Assembly (NCBI GenBank): GCA_963621965.1
Contig: CAVFGN010000021.1
Coordinates: 1-35,017 of the forward strand
Source: JAEELC01 sp963621965
Lineage (GTDB): Bacteria; Bacillota_I; Bacilli_A; Acholeplasmatales; Anaeroplasmataceae
DNA length: 35,017 bases
Direction: 5' to 3'
Position 1 is the first letter of the stretch. Every line of letters starts with the position of its first letter. Below are positions 17,583-25,019 of the stretch, piece by piece. Made by a program: the position numbers and the translations under genes. The notes under the pieces are model-generated. The model made no database searches and had not been told where the DNA came from. It saw only the letters and a list, made by a program, of their open reading frames with translations.

Positions 17583-18785
17583 TTAATCTAATTCGTTATT
17601 TAAATATTCAATCGCATAAAGAGTTAAAATTTTAACACTTGTAAATAAACAGTCTTCATCAATATCAAAATGACAATCATGATGTGCTACACATGTCTCA
17701 CTTCTCTTTTCATTACGACTTCCTACATATGCATAACATCCTGGAATCAATTTTATATATTCAGCAAAATCGTCTCCGCCTAGAGAAGCTTCACGCTTTG
17801 TAATAAGATTATCTTCGCCAAATAAACGTTTTGCAACCTTTTGAACCTCTATAGAAGACTTTTCGTCATTTATTAATGCACTAGTGTTATCGTTCCACTC
17901 GAAATCTACAGTTGCACCATAAATTTGGGCAGTAAGTGTTGCAAGTTTTTCTAAATCACACTTAACATTAGCTCTCACTGTTTCATCAAGTGTTCTTATT
18001 GTTCCTTCTATACTCGCTTCTTCTGCAACCACGTTATAGGCCACACCTGCATTTAACTTGCCTACCCCAATAAGCACATTTTGCATTGGGTTTTGTTTAC
18101 GTGTAACAAGAGATTGAAGTCCAATTAAAATTTGCGCTGCAACATAAGCACTATCTACTCCTTTTTCAGGAGTTGAGACATGACATCCCTTACCATGAAC
18201 ATTAATTCTAAACCAATCTACAGCCGCATTATTTGCACCACTTACTACAGCTATTTTTCCGACTTCAAGATTACTAGCTAAATGAAGACCAAATGAGCGA
18301 TCAGCAATTCCTTTTTTAAGTACGCCTTTATTTATAAAATCTCTTGCGCCAAATCCCACTTCCTCTCCTGGTTGGAAATGAAATTTGATTGTCCCCGAGA
18401 ATTTGTCTTTATTTTTAGAGAATATTCTTATTGCGCCAATTAAACTTGCAGTATGTGCATCGTGTCCACATGCGTGATGTACATTTTTATAAATTGATTT
18501 ATATTCTTTATCACTAACTTCATCAATTGGAAGTGCATCAATATCAGCACGTAAAAGAATTGTCTTATCCCCTTTTAAACTTCCTTTTATTTCGCCTATT
18601 ACACCTGTCTCTCCAACTCTAGTGTGCAAAACACCTAATTTATCAAGTTCTTGTTCAATGTATGAAGCTGTATTGTATTCTTTTTTTGATAACTCAGGGT
18701 GAGAATGAAAGTACCTACGTAAAGATACAACGTATTCGTGATCTTTATTAATTTCTTCTATTAAATCTTCTTCTAATTTGCTCAT
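17583..18785 (-). CDS. M20D-family amidohydrolase (N-acyl-amino-acid deacylase type)
   Basis: This 400-residue metallopeptidase-like amidohydrolase of family M20D contains a dinuclear metal site. Visible motifs are LLRADIDALPIDE near 77-89, HACGHDAH at 104-111, the catalytic-base Glu in QPGEEVGFGAR near 139-142, and FGLHLASNLEVG, with the last metal-binding His near the C-terminus (AHHDCHFD). The inserted lid domain lies at about 175-290. Members remove acyl groups from N-acyl amino acids. It is last in the methionine-uptake operon, so a plausible job is freeing methionine from an acylated or peptide-like form; this is inference. The chosen ATG (18785) follows the metQ stop by 1 nt (TAG-A-ATG), suggesting coupled translation. 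An upstream ATG at 18806 would add seven residues and overlap metQ. Confidence 0.85.
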   Translation of the reverse strand: MSKLEEDLIEEINKDHEYVVSLRRYFHSHPELSKKEYNTASYIEQELDKLGVLHTRVGETGVIGEIKGSLKGDKTILLRADIDALPIDEVSDKEYKSIYKNVHHACGHDAHTASLIGAIRIFSKNKDKFSGTIKFHFQPGEEVGFGARDFINKGVLKKGIADRSFGLHLASNLEVGKIAVVSGANNAAVDWFRINVHGKGCHVSTPEKGVDSAYVAAQILIGLQSLVTRKQNPMQNVLIGVGKLNAGVAYNVVAEEASIEGTIRTLDETVRANVKCDLEKLATLTAQIYGATVDFEWNDNTSALINDEKSSIEVQKVAKRLFGEDNLITKREASLGGDDFAEYIKLIPGCYAYVGSRNEKRSETCVAHHDCHFDIDEDCLFTSVKILTLYAIEYLNNELD

Positions 18786-18786
18786 T

Positions 18787-19719
18787 CTATAACTCGATTT
18801 CATCAATTGTAGATACTAAATTAGTTAATTCGTCGCCAGTAATTGAATTATATTCAAATACAGGGAAGAATGCTTCATTATACTTAGATAATATGTAGTT
18901 TGCGACTGTATCAGATTGATAAGCTTTAACAATCATTTTATATGTTTCATTATCCTTATCTTCAGTTCTTGCGACTATAACATTTACATAAGGGTTTGAA
19001 CTGTTGCTTGCATCATTTCTTTCATTTGATTCGATGATTAATCCATCACGAGATGGTACAAGACCTGCAGGAATTGCATATGTTCCGTTAATTGTAGCGC
19101 CTCCGAATTCATCTAGTTGAGTAGCAAGCGTATTGGCACTAATAGGAGTTACTTCGATGTTATAATTATAACCTGTGATATCACTTAATGTAGGTGTATA
19201 ACCTGCACTTGCGTTAACTGTAATAAATCCAGCTTGTTCAAGTAATTTAATTCCACGTGCTTGGTTAGTACCATCATTTGGAATTGCAAGCTTGATTTTA
19301 CCATCATCTTTAATTGTAGTGCCCGCTGCCTCTTTGATTTGGTCAAGAGACTTATATTTTTTTGAATATAAAGTAAGTGGCGCAATAAGTGTATCGCCAA
19401 TTGCTTCAATCTTATAGTTATTTGCCTTAACTTCATTTGCTAAATAAGCTTTGTGTTGGAAACTGTTTAAGTCAATTTCTCCTGCATTTAATGCATTATT
19501 AGGAAGGTTATAAGCACTAAAGCTTACAATATCAATGTCGATATTTGCATTTTCTTTATCAAGAACATATTGAACAGCTTTCCAATAATCGTTTGATGTG
19601 CCGCATACACCAATTGTTACTTTTGTCTTATCTGAAGGTTCATTGTTGCAGCTAGTAAGCGAAACAATAGAAGCTCCTGATAAAATAATACCTAATAAAA
19701 CTTTAATTGATTTTTTCAT
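18787..19719 (-). CDS. metQ: methionine ABC transporter substrate-binding lipoprotein MetQ
   Basis: This 310-residue NlpA/MetQ-family lipoprotein would bind methionine outside the membrane and deliver it to MetNI. The signal peptide ends in a lipobox (SLTSC, Cys24). The family signature around 80-95 is NLPNNALNAGEIDLNSFQHKAYL-like (ALNAGEIDLNSFQHK), and IPNDGTNQARGIKLL also matches the family. Length is slightly above the usual 270-280. The ATG has AGAGGT 8 nt upstream. It follows metI by 14 nt and precedes the M20 amidohydrolase by 1 nt. Control should come from the T-box in front of metN. Confidence 0.93.
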   Translation of the reverse strand: MKKSIKVLLGIILSGASIVSLTSCNNEPSDKTKVTIGVCGTSNDYWKAVQYVLDKENANIDIDIVSFSAYNLPNNALNAGEIDLNSFQHKAYLANEVKANNYKIEAIGDTLIAPLTLYSKKYKSLDQIKEAAGTTIKDDGKIKLAIPNDGTNQARGIKLLEQAGFITVNASAGYTPTLSDITGYNYNIEVTPISANTLATQLDEFGGATINGTYAIPAGLVPSRDGLIIESNERNDASNSSNPYVNVIVARTEDKDNETYKMIVKAYQSDTVANYILSKYNEAFFPVFEYNSITGDELTNLVSTIDEIEL

Positions 19720-19733
19720 TTTTTGTACCTCTT

Positions 19734-20462
19734 TTATTTATTTCTTTTAATTGTAATAATGTGTTTGTTTGTTGTTGCCTTTGCAAGTAATGTACCAATT
19801 AATTGAAAGATTGATACAATAAGTAATATTAATATTACACTCGCATAAATGATATCATATCTATTTTGTGCAAGTCCGGTGTTAATAGCTAAATCGCCAA
19901 GCCCTCCAGCAGCTACAGCACCTGCTGCTGTTGCAGTTAAACCTACTAAACTTACTGCTGTAATTGTAGTAACTCTTATAATTTGTGGTACTGCTTCATG
20001 TAAATATACTCTAAATACAATACCACAAGTTGAAGACCCACAAGCTCTAGCAGCTTCTATCTTCCCGTACTCTACATCACATAGTGCTGCTTCAACTTGA
20101 CGGGCATAGAAAGGAACCGTACCAAAAATTAATGGAATAATTGAGCCCTTTAAACCAATAGATGTACCTACAATTGCACGAGTTAAAGGAATAATTAAGA
20201 CGATTAATATAATAAATGGAATACTTCTTAAAATATTAATAATAACACTTATAATAGTATAAGCTATCTTATTCTCTTTAAGTCCACCTTTTTTAAACAA
20301 AGTGAGTAATATACCAAAAAACAAGCCTAAAACAAGTGAGAATATTCCTGATATAAGTGTCATATCAATAGTTAGCCAAAATTGCTTGATTACTTGTTTA
20401 TGATAGTATTTATCATAACTAGTAGAAAATATTAACTTAAATGCATTAACTAAATTATTCAT
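19734..20462 (-). CDS. metI: methionine ABC transporter permease MetI
   Basis: This 242-residue permease has about five to six membrane helices and the cytoplasmic ABC-coupling (EAA) loop around EAARACGSSTCGIVFRVYLHEA (IEAARACGSSTCG and YLHEAVPQI visible), typical of MetI. It forms the membrane channel of the methionine importer. The C-terminal region (GAVAAGGLGDLAINTGL) matches the family closely. AGAGGT lies 7 nt before the ATG, and the gene overlaps the end of metN by 8 bp. Confidence 0.94.
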   Translation of the reverse strand: MNNLVNAFKLIFSTSYDKYYHKQVIKQFWLTIDMTLISGIFSLVLGLFFGILLTLFKKGGLKENKIAYTIISVIINILRSIPFIILIVLIIPLTRAIVGTSIGLKGSIIPLIFGTVPFYARQVEAALCDVEYGKIEAARACGSSTCGIVFRVYLHEAVPQIIRVTTITAVSLVGLTATAAGAVAAGGLGDLAINTGLAQNRYDIIYASVILILLIVSIFQLIGTLLAKATTNKHIITIKRNK

Positions 20463-21504
20463 ATAATACCTCTACTCTTACTTTGTTTTCTTTAAGTGTT
20501 TTTATAGCTTCGTTTATGCTAGTATTGTCTCCGTTGATTTTACAAATCATTGTGCCAAGTGTGGATCCTGAAATAATTTCAACATTCGCTAAAATAATAT
20601 TAACTTCAACATTATGACTCGTTGAGATTTTAGAAATTAGTGCTTCACCTACAACATTGTTGTCAAATATCAAACGTACTAATTTACCTACTTTGCTAAA
20701 ATTAACCGCATTGCTTTCGATAATTTTGTTTAAATTACTTTCATTAATAGATGATTTAACAAACTTCTTTGTAATCTCTTTTTCAGGATGTGCAAATATA
20801 TTATATACACTACCACTTTCGACAATTTCTCCGTTTTCCATAACAGCTACATTATCACAAATCTCTTTTACAACATCCATTTCGTGAGTAATAACAACAA
20901 TTGTAATACCTAATGTTTTATTTAATTTCTTAAGTAGTTCAAGAATTGATTTAGTCGCATCCGGATCTAGAGCCGAGGTTGCCTCATCTGATAATAAAAT
21001 CTTAGGGTTATTTGCAAGTGCACGCGCAATTGCAACACGTTGTTTTTGTCCGCCTGATAATTGTGAAGGATATACATCAGCTTTTTCTTTTAAATCTACC
21101 AAATCAAGTAGTTCAAAAACACGCTTGTTTATCTCTTCTTTTGATTTTTTAGAATACTTTAATGTGTAAGCTATATTTTCAAATACAGTAGATCTATCAA
21201 GTAAATTAAAATGTTGGAAGATCATACCAATATTTTTTCTAATGTTGTTTAATTTCTTGCCTTTTAAATAAACCTGATGCCCGTTTTCTTCACTAGTTAA
21301 AATCTCATTATCAATTGATACACTTCCACTATCTGGTTTCTCAAGTAAATTAATACATCTTACAAGTGTTGATTTACCAGCACCTGAATAACCAATTATT
21401 CCGTAGATTTGTCCAGAATCAATATTTAAACTAACATTAGATAAAGCTAAAACACTATTATCTTTAATTTTGTAAGTTTTTGATAAATTAATTATTTCTA
21501 TCAT
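20455..21504 (-). CDS. metN: methionine ABC transporter ATP-binding protein MetN
   Basis: This 349-residue ATPase drives methionine import. Walker A is GYSGAGKST near 38-46, the signature LSGGQKQR near 143, and Walker B ILLSDEATSALDP near 163; the SDEATSALD form is typical of MetN. A C-terminal ACT-like NIL domain (about 270-345), which senses methionine in this family, is present. The start is the ATG at 21504 with AAAGGA 8 nt upstream. A longer frame from a TTG at 21570 runs through the T-box terminator and is not a real start. It is the first gene of metN-metI-metQ-M20 and lies directly behind a T-box riboswitch. Confidence 0.95.
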   Translation of the reverse strand: MIEIINLSKTYKIKDNSVLALSNVSLNIDSGQIYGIIGYSGAGKSTLVRCINLLEKPDSGSVSIDNEILTSEENGHQVYLKGKKLNNIRKNIGMIFQHFNLLDRSTVFENIAYTLKYSKKSKEEINKRVFELLDLVDLKEKADVYPSQLSGGQKQRVAIARALANNPKILLSDEATSALDPDATKSILELLKKLNKTLGITIVVITHEMDVVKEICDNVAVMENGEIVESGSVYNIFAHPEKEITKKFVKSSINESNLNKIIESNAVNFSKVGKLVRLIFDNNVVGEALISKISTSHNVEVNIILANVEIISGSTLGTMICKINGDNTSINEAIKTLKENKVRVEVLYE

Positions 21505-21520
21505 AATTATTCCTTTCCGC

Positions 21521-21789
21521 AAAAAAAGTCCCATCCAAAAAAGGACGAGACATAATGTTCGTGGTACCAACCTTAATTCAGAAATAAAATATTTCCCTAT
21601 TTTTCGAAATCCAACAATTTCTACTGCGATAACGGGCAGACCCGTTAGTAGCTAAATATCACTACTACAACTCCAAGACCATGTTCATTATTTCTTATTT
21701 ATCCTTTTTCACCAACCAAGGACTCTCTACTAAACTTAAAATAACTACTCTTCTTTTCAACGTCATTTTGAATGGTTCTTAAATTTTAC
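21521..21789 (-). ncRNA. T-box riboswitch, methionine specifier (AUG)
   Basis: On the minus strand this leader carries the T-box antiterminator sequence AAGGTTGGTACCACG (21574-21560). It also has Stem I signatures AGAGAGTC and GGTTGGTG (near 21726-21707), a linker hairpin AACGGG-TCTG-CCCGTT-like (21646-21631), and a terminator GTCTCGTCC/GGATGGGAC (21551-21528) with seven U (21527-21521). The specifier loop reads GAAC-AUG-G, so the specifier codon is AUG at 21682-21680. Uncharged tRNA-Met would favour antitermination and switch on metNIQ. The fit between specifier and downstream genes strongly supports the call. Confidence 0.9.
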
Positions 21790-21795
21790 AAATTA

Positions 21796-21824
21796 ATTAT
21801 AATTCGTGAATAGTTTTAATTCAA
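21796..21824 (-). promoter_or_regulatory. sigma-A promoter of the T-box/metNIQ operon
   Basis: TTGAAT (21824-21819), a 17-bp spacer and a perfect TATAAT (21801-21796) on the minus strand place the transcript start near 21789, at the 5' end of the T-box leader. Confidence 0.85.
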
Positions 21825-21837
21825 TATTATTGCTCAA

Positions 21838-21851
21838 AGAAAACGTTTTCA
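21838..21851. promoter_or_regulatory. cre-like palindrome upstream of the met promoter
   Basis: The minus strand reads TGAAAACGTTTTCT, matching the CcpA cre consensus TGNAANCGNTNNCA except at the last base, with a perfect 12-bp core GAAAACGTTTTC. It starts in the stop codon of the RlmD-like gene and ends 14 bp upstream of the met -35. It could be a catabolite-control site or a coincidence. Confidence 0.35.
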
Positions 21852-23177
21852 GCTTTTTTTATTTGTTCTGTTTAGATTTTCTACCTTGTGATCAAATATT
21901 GCAACTAAGGTTACTTGAGTTGTTCGAGGTGACAAATCATAGCCTTTTAAAGTCTTAAGTGAATAATTACTTGAGCCAAGTGCAAAAGCATTTTTTTCTA
22001 GAGATTTTAAATCACTTGAGATATAGATTAATTTTTTTGCTTTAAAATCTTTTAATTTATTAACTATATCTTTACTTAGTTCGTCGTTACCATTAATAAT
22101 AATTGTATCAATTTGATTATCTTTTAACTTTGGTAACAATATTTCACTTTTACCAGTTAATGTTTCAACATTTTTAACGTTATTCATCTTTATATTAATG
22201 TTTGCAACTCTAGAGTTTGCATCACTTTGATCTAAAGCAATCACTTTATTTACAGAACTTGATAAAATAATATCTAAAATGGATATATTTGAATTTATAT
22301 CTAGTATGTTCTCGGTCGAATTAAAATTTACAATTTGTTTTAAATCCTTAACTAAAGACTCATATCCTAATGAATTAATTGGGTAGAAAGAATTAGGAAG
22401 TATTGTAAATTTATAGTCTAAAATTTTGTCTGAGATAAAGCCTTTACCATACAAAATTCTCTCTTTTTTGTTATAACTTTGAATAATTGTTGTAATATTT
22501 AAATCTTCCTTTAATATATCTTTAACTATATTGTTTCTACCAGGAAACATTTCGCATTCTGTCTCAATTACAAGCATTAACTCTTTTGTATTAAATGCAT
22601 AACGAACAGTTAATCCTTTAACAATACCTTTTTTAGTGAATTCATCGTATGGAAGAATCTTATTACGAGATAAAACCAAATTGAATTTATTAATAACTTC
22701 AATTATTTTTTTAGCTTCAACCTTGCAATCTGTTACACTTACTAGTTGTTTGTTATTAGTATAAAAACCGCAAACAGGTCGTTTAGATTTTGATAATTTA
22801 TATACTTTTTGACTTTTATTTCTATAATTACTAATGTTGTATGCCTTCTCAATACCAAGATATTTGAAATCTCTAAAATGTGAAAAACATTCCTTTATAT
22901 GTTCATCTTTTAATTCAAGTTCATGTTCATACTTTATACCTTGAAATGTACATCCTTGACATTCTTTATAAAATGGGCACTCCGCTTTTTCTCTTAATTC
23001 TTCATTTCTTTTTGTGATTTTAATTAGTTTTAAAGGATTTTTACTTTTTTTATCGATTTCAAATTCTCCTTCTTCATCAACTAACATTCCTTTAATACGA
23101 ATATATTCATTATTATAATTAATAAGGCCATACCCTTCGCTATCTTCTTTTAGGCATCTAAAATTAGCTTTTTTCAT
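21849..23177 (-). CDS. RlmD/TrmA-family protein lacking catalytic and SAM motifs
   Basis: This 442-residue protein is collinear with uracil-5 RNA methyltransferases (RlmD/RlmCD/TrmA) and has normal length. The four Fe-S cysteines are kept: C-x5-C-x2-C in ECPFYKECQGC near 67-78, plus VTDCKV near 150. The substrate-side segment (SFYPINSLGYESLV) also survives. The enzyme core does not. SAM motif I (D-x-Y-C-G-x-G) reads DINSNIS, DPPR reads NGND, the nucleophilic Cys of SCNP is Ser388 in ISSDL, and the general-base Glu of HVES is Thr423 in QVTL. The frame is intact and has a good SD (AGAGGAAATT), so this is a maintained protein, not simple decay. It probably binds RNA without methylating it; the function is unknown. 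It lies 9 bp behind the ABC exporter gene, in one transcript. Confidence 0.8.
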   Translation of the reverse strand: MKKANFRCLKEDSEGYGLINYNNEYIRIKGMLVDEEGEFEIDKKSKNPLKLIKITKRNEELREKAECPFYKECQGCTFQGIKYEHELELKDEHIKECFSHFRDFKYLGIEKAYNISNYRNKSQKVYKLSKSKRPVCGFYTNNKQLVSVTDCKVEAKKIIEVINKFNLVLSRNKILPYDEFTKKGIVKGLTVRYAFNTKELMLVIETECEMFPGRNNIVKDILKEDLNITTIIQSYNKKERILYGKGFISDKILDYKFTILPNSFYPINSLGYESLVKDLKQIVNFNSTENILDINSNISILDIILSSSVNKVIALDQSDANSRVANINIKMNNVKNVETLTGKSEILLPKLKDNQIDTIIINGNDELSKDIVNKLKDFKAKKLIYISSDLKSLEKNAFALGSSNYSLKTLKGYDLSPRTTQVTLVAIFDHKVENLNRTNKKS

Positions 23178-23186
23178 AATTTCCTC

Positions 23187-24926
23187 TTATTGTCTAAATT
23201 GCGTCTCATATAACTTTTTATACTCACCACTGTTTATTTCTAATAATTCTTCGTGAGTACCGCGCTCTAATATTGTACCATTATCTATAACAAATATTAA
23301 GTCTGCATTTTTAATTGTTGAAAGTCTATGAGCTACAACAATAGTAGTTCTACCTTTAAGCAATTCGTCTAATGACGCTTGAATTAAGGCTTCTGTCGCA
23401 TTATCAAGGGCACTTGTTGCTTCATCTAAAATCAAAATTGAAGGATTCTTCAAAAATACACGCGCAATCGATAATCTTTGTTTTTGTCCACCTGATAATT
23501 TAATGCCACGCTCTCCAATTTGCGTGTTGTATCCATCGGGTAGAGAATTTATATAATCATCAATGTTTGCGCGTACACAAGCCTCTCTTACCTCTTCGAA
23601 ACTTGCATCAGACTTTCCATATTTAACATTTTCTAAGATAGTTCCATTAAATAAGAATACATCTTGCTGTACAATACCAATATTTTGTCTTAAAGAATTA
23701 AAAGTAAGTTTATTTATATTGTAGCCATCAACTAGAATTTCTCCACTTGTTGCCTTGTAGAAGTTAGGAATCAAATGACAAATAGTTGTCTTACCACCGC
23801 CAGACGGTCCCACTAAAGCAATTGTCTTACCTGCCTCAATTTTAAAACTAACGTCTTTTAACACGCCTTTTGTAGTTTCATAGTCAAATGATACATTTTT
23901 AAATTCTATATTACCATCTAGTTTTAAAACGTTTATTGCGTCTTTATCTTCCTCTTCCTCTTTTTCATCCATGATTTCTAAAAATCTTTTAAAACCTGTA
24001 ACACCATTTTGGTATTGTTCAACAAAGTTTATAAGGGTTGTAAGAGGCGTAATGAATATACTTACAGAAACTACAAAAGTAACATACTCTGATATTGTAA
24101 AATTAGTTGAATCTAAAACACATAAAAGTCCACCTACAACAAGCAATATAACATTGAAAAGATCTGTGATAAATTGAGTTGATGAGGAGAACTGACCCAT
24201 AGCTTTGTAAGCTACGCTTCTATATTTAACATAGTCTTTGTTACCAACTTCAAACTTATTTAACTCTTCCTCGCTATTAGTAAAAGCTTTTGTAACACGA
24301 ATACCTGTAATTGAAGATTCTAATGAGGAATTGATAACTGCAACAGACTTTCTTGTTTCACTAAATGCTTTGTTCATTCTCTTTCTCATTACTAATGTAA
24401 CAATTACAAGTAGAGGCACACAACAAAGTAATAAAAGTGCAAATCTCCACTCGATATAAAGCAAATAAGCAAATGATAAAATTAATGTAATACCACAAAT
24501 GAAAAAATTTTCCGGTCCATGGTGAGCTAATTCTGATACTTCCATTAAATCGTTAGTCATTCTACTCATTATCTTACCAGTTTCATTTTCATCATAATAA
24601 GAAAAAGGTAATTTCTCAAGTTTTTTAAACATATCGCGGCGCATATCAGCTTGCATCTTAACGCCAATTACATGTCCGTAAAATTGAACAAAATAACGTA
24701 AGAACATACGCACTAGATAACATAATAATAAAACAATGCCATAAATAATAATGAATTTAACCTTTTCATCTTTTAATAATTCTTCACTAGGAACTATTTT
24801 ACGTAATATTGTATTAGTTAATACAGGATATGTCATACCTATTATTGAAATTAATAACGAGGCAAGCATATCTAGGCAAAACATGCCTTTATAAGGTTTA
24901 TAATAAGAAACAAATCTTTTAAACAT
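23187..24926 (-). CDS. ABC exporter half-transporter, MsbA/multidrug type
   Basis: This 579-residue half-transporter has six membrane helices (about 15-300) fused to an ATPase domain (about 335-579) and would act as a homodimer. Walker A is GPSGGGKTT near 367, the Q-loop follows in NIGIVQQDVF, the signature is LSGGQKQR, Walker B is ILILDEATSALD, and the H-loop His is in VAHRLS. All ATPase motifs look functional. Substrates of this family include drugs, lipids and peptides; nothing here defines the cargo. AAGGAGA lies 7 nt before the ATG, and a promoter sits about 30 bp upstream. The degenerate RlmD-like gene follows 9 bp downstream. Confidence 0.92.
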   Translation of the reverse strand: MFKRFVSYYKPYKGMFCLDMLASLLISIIGMTYPVLTNTILRKIVPSEELLKDEKVKFIIIYGIVLLLCYLVRMFLRYFVQFYGHVIGVKMQADMRRDMFKKLEKLPFSYYDENETGKIMSRMTNDLMEVSELAHHGPENFFICGITLILSFAYLLYIEWRFALLLLCCVPLLVIVTLVMRKRMNKAFSETRKSVAVINSSLESSITGIRVTKAFTNSEEELNKFEVGNKDYVKYRSVAYKAMGQFSSSTQFITDLFNVILLVVGGLLCVLDSTNFTISEYVTFVVSVSIFITPLTTLINFVEQYQNGVTGFKRFLEIMDEKEEEEDKDAINVLKLDGNIEFKNVSFDYETTKGVLKDVSFKIEAGKTIALVGPSGGGKTTICHLIPNFYKATSGEILVDGYNINKLTFNSLRQNIGIVQQDVFLFNGTILENVKYGKSDASFEEVREACVRANIDDYINSLPDGYNTQIGERGIKLSGGQKQRLSIARVFLKNPSILILDEATSALDNATEALIQASLDELLKGRTTIVVAHRLSTIKNADLIFVIDNGTILERGTHEELLEINSGEYKKLYETQFRQ

Positions 24927-24954
24927 ACAAACATCTCCTTTTAATAATAGTAAT

Positions 24955-24983
24955 AGTATACTTGATTTATTTAATCATCACAA
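24955..24983 (-). promoter_or_regulatory. promoter of the ABC exporter operon
   Basis: On the minus strand TTGTGA (24983-24978) and TATACT (24960-24955) are separated by 17 bp, about 29 bp before the ABC gene start codon and just after the SGNH hydrolase terminator. Confidence 0.65.
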
Positions 24984-24992
24984 ACAAATTGC

Positions 24993-25019
24993 AAAAAAAG
25001 ACGAAGATTAAACTTCGCC
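24993..25019 (-). terminator. intrinsic terminator of the SGNH hydrolase gene
   Basis: The 7-bp stem GGCGAAG/CTTCGTC (25019-25000, one G-U pair) has a 6-nt loop and is followed on the minus strand by seven U (24999-24993). It overlaps the stop codon at 25021-25019. Confidence 0.8.

Noticed and set aside
19185..19436. 83-residue minus-strand open frame inside metQ
   Set aside because: It is out of frame within a well-supported gene and has no family resemblance or ribosome site.
21505..21570. Possible 22-residue N-terminal extension of MetN from a TTG
   Set aside because: It would be translated through the T-box terminator, has no ribosome site, and the ATG at 21504 has AAAGGA at the right distance and matches the family N-terminus.
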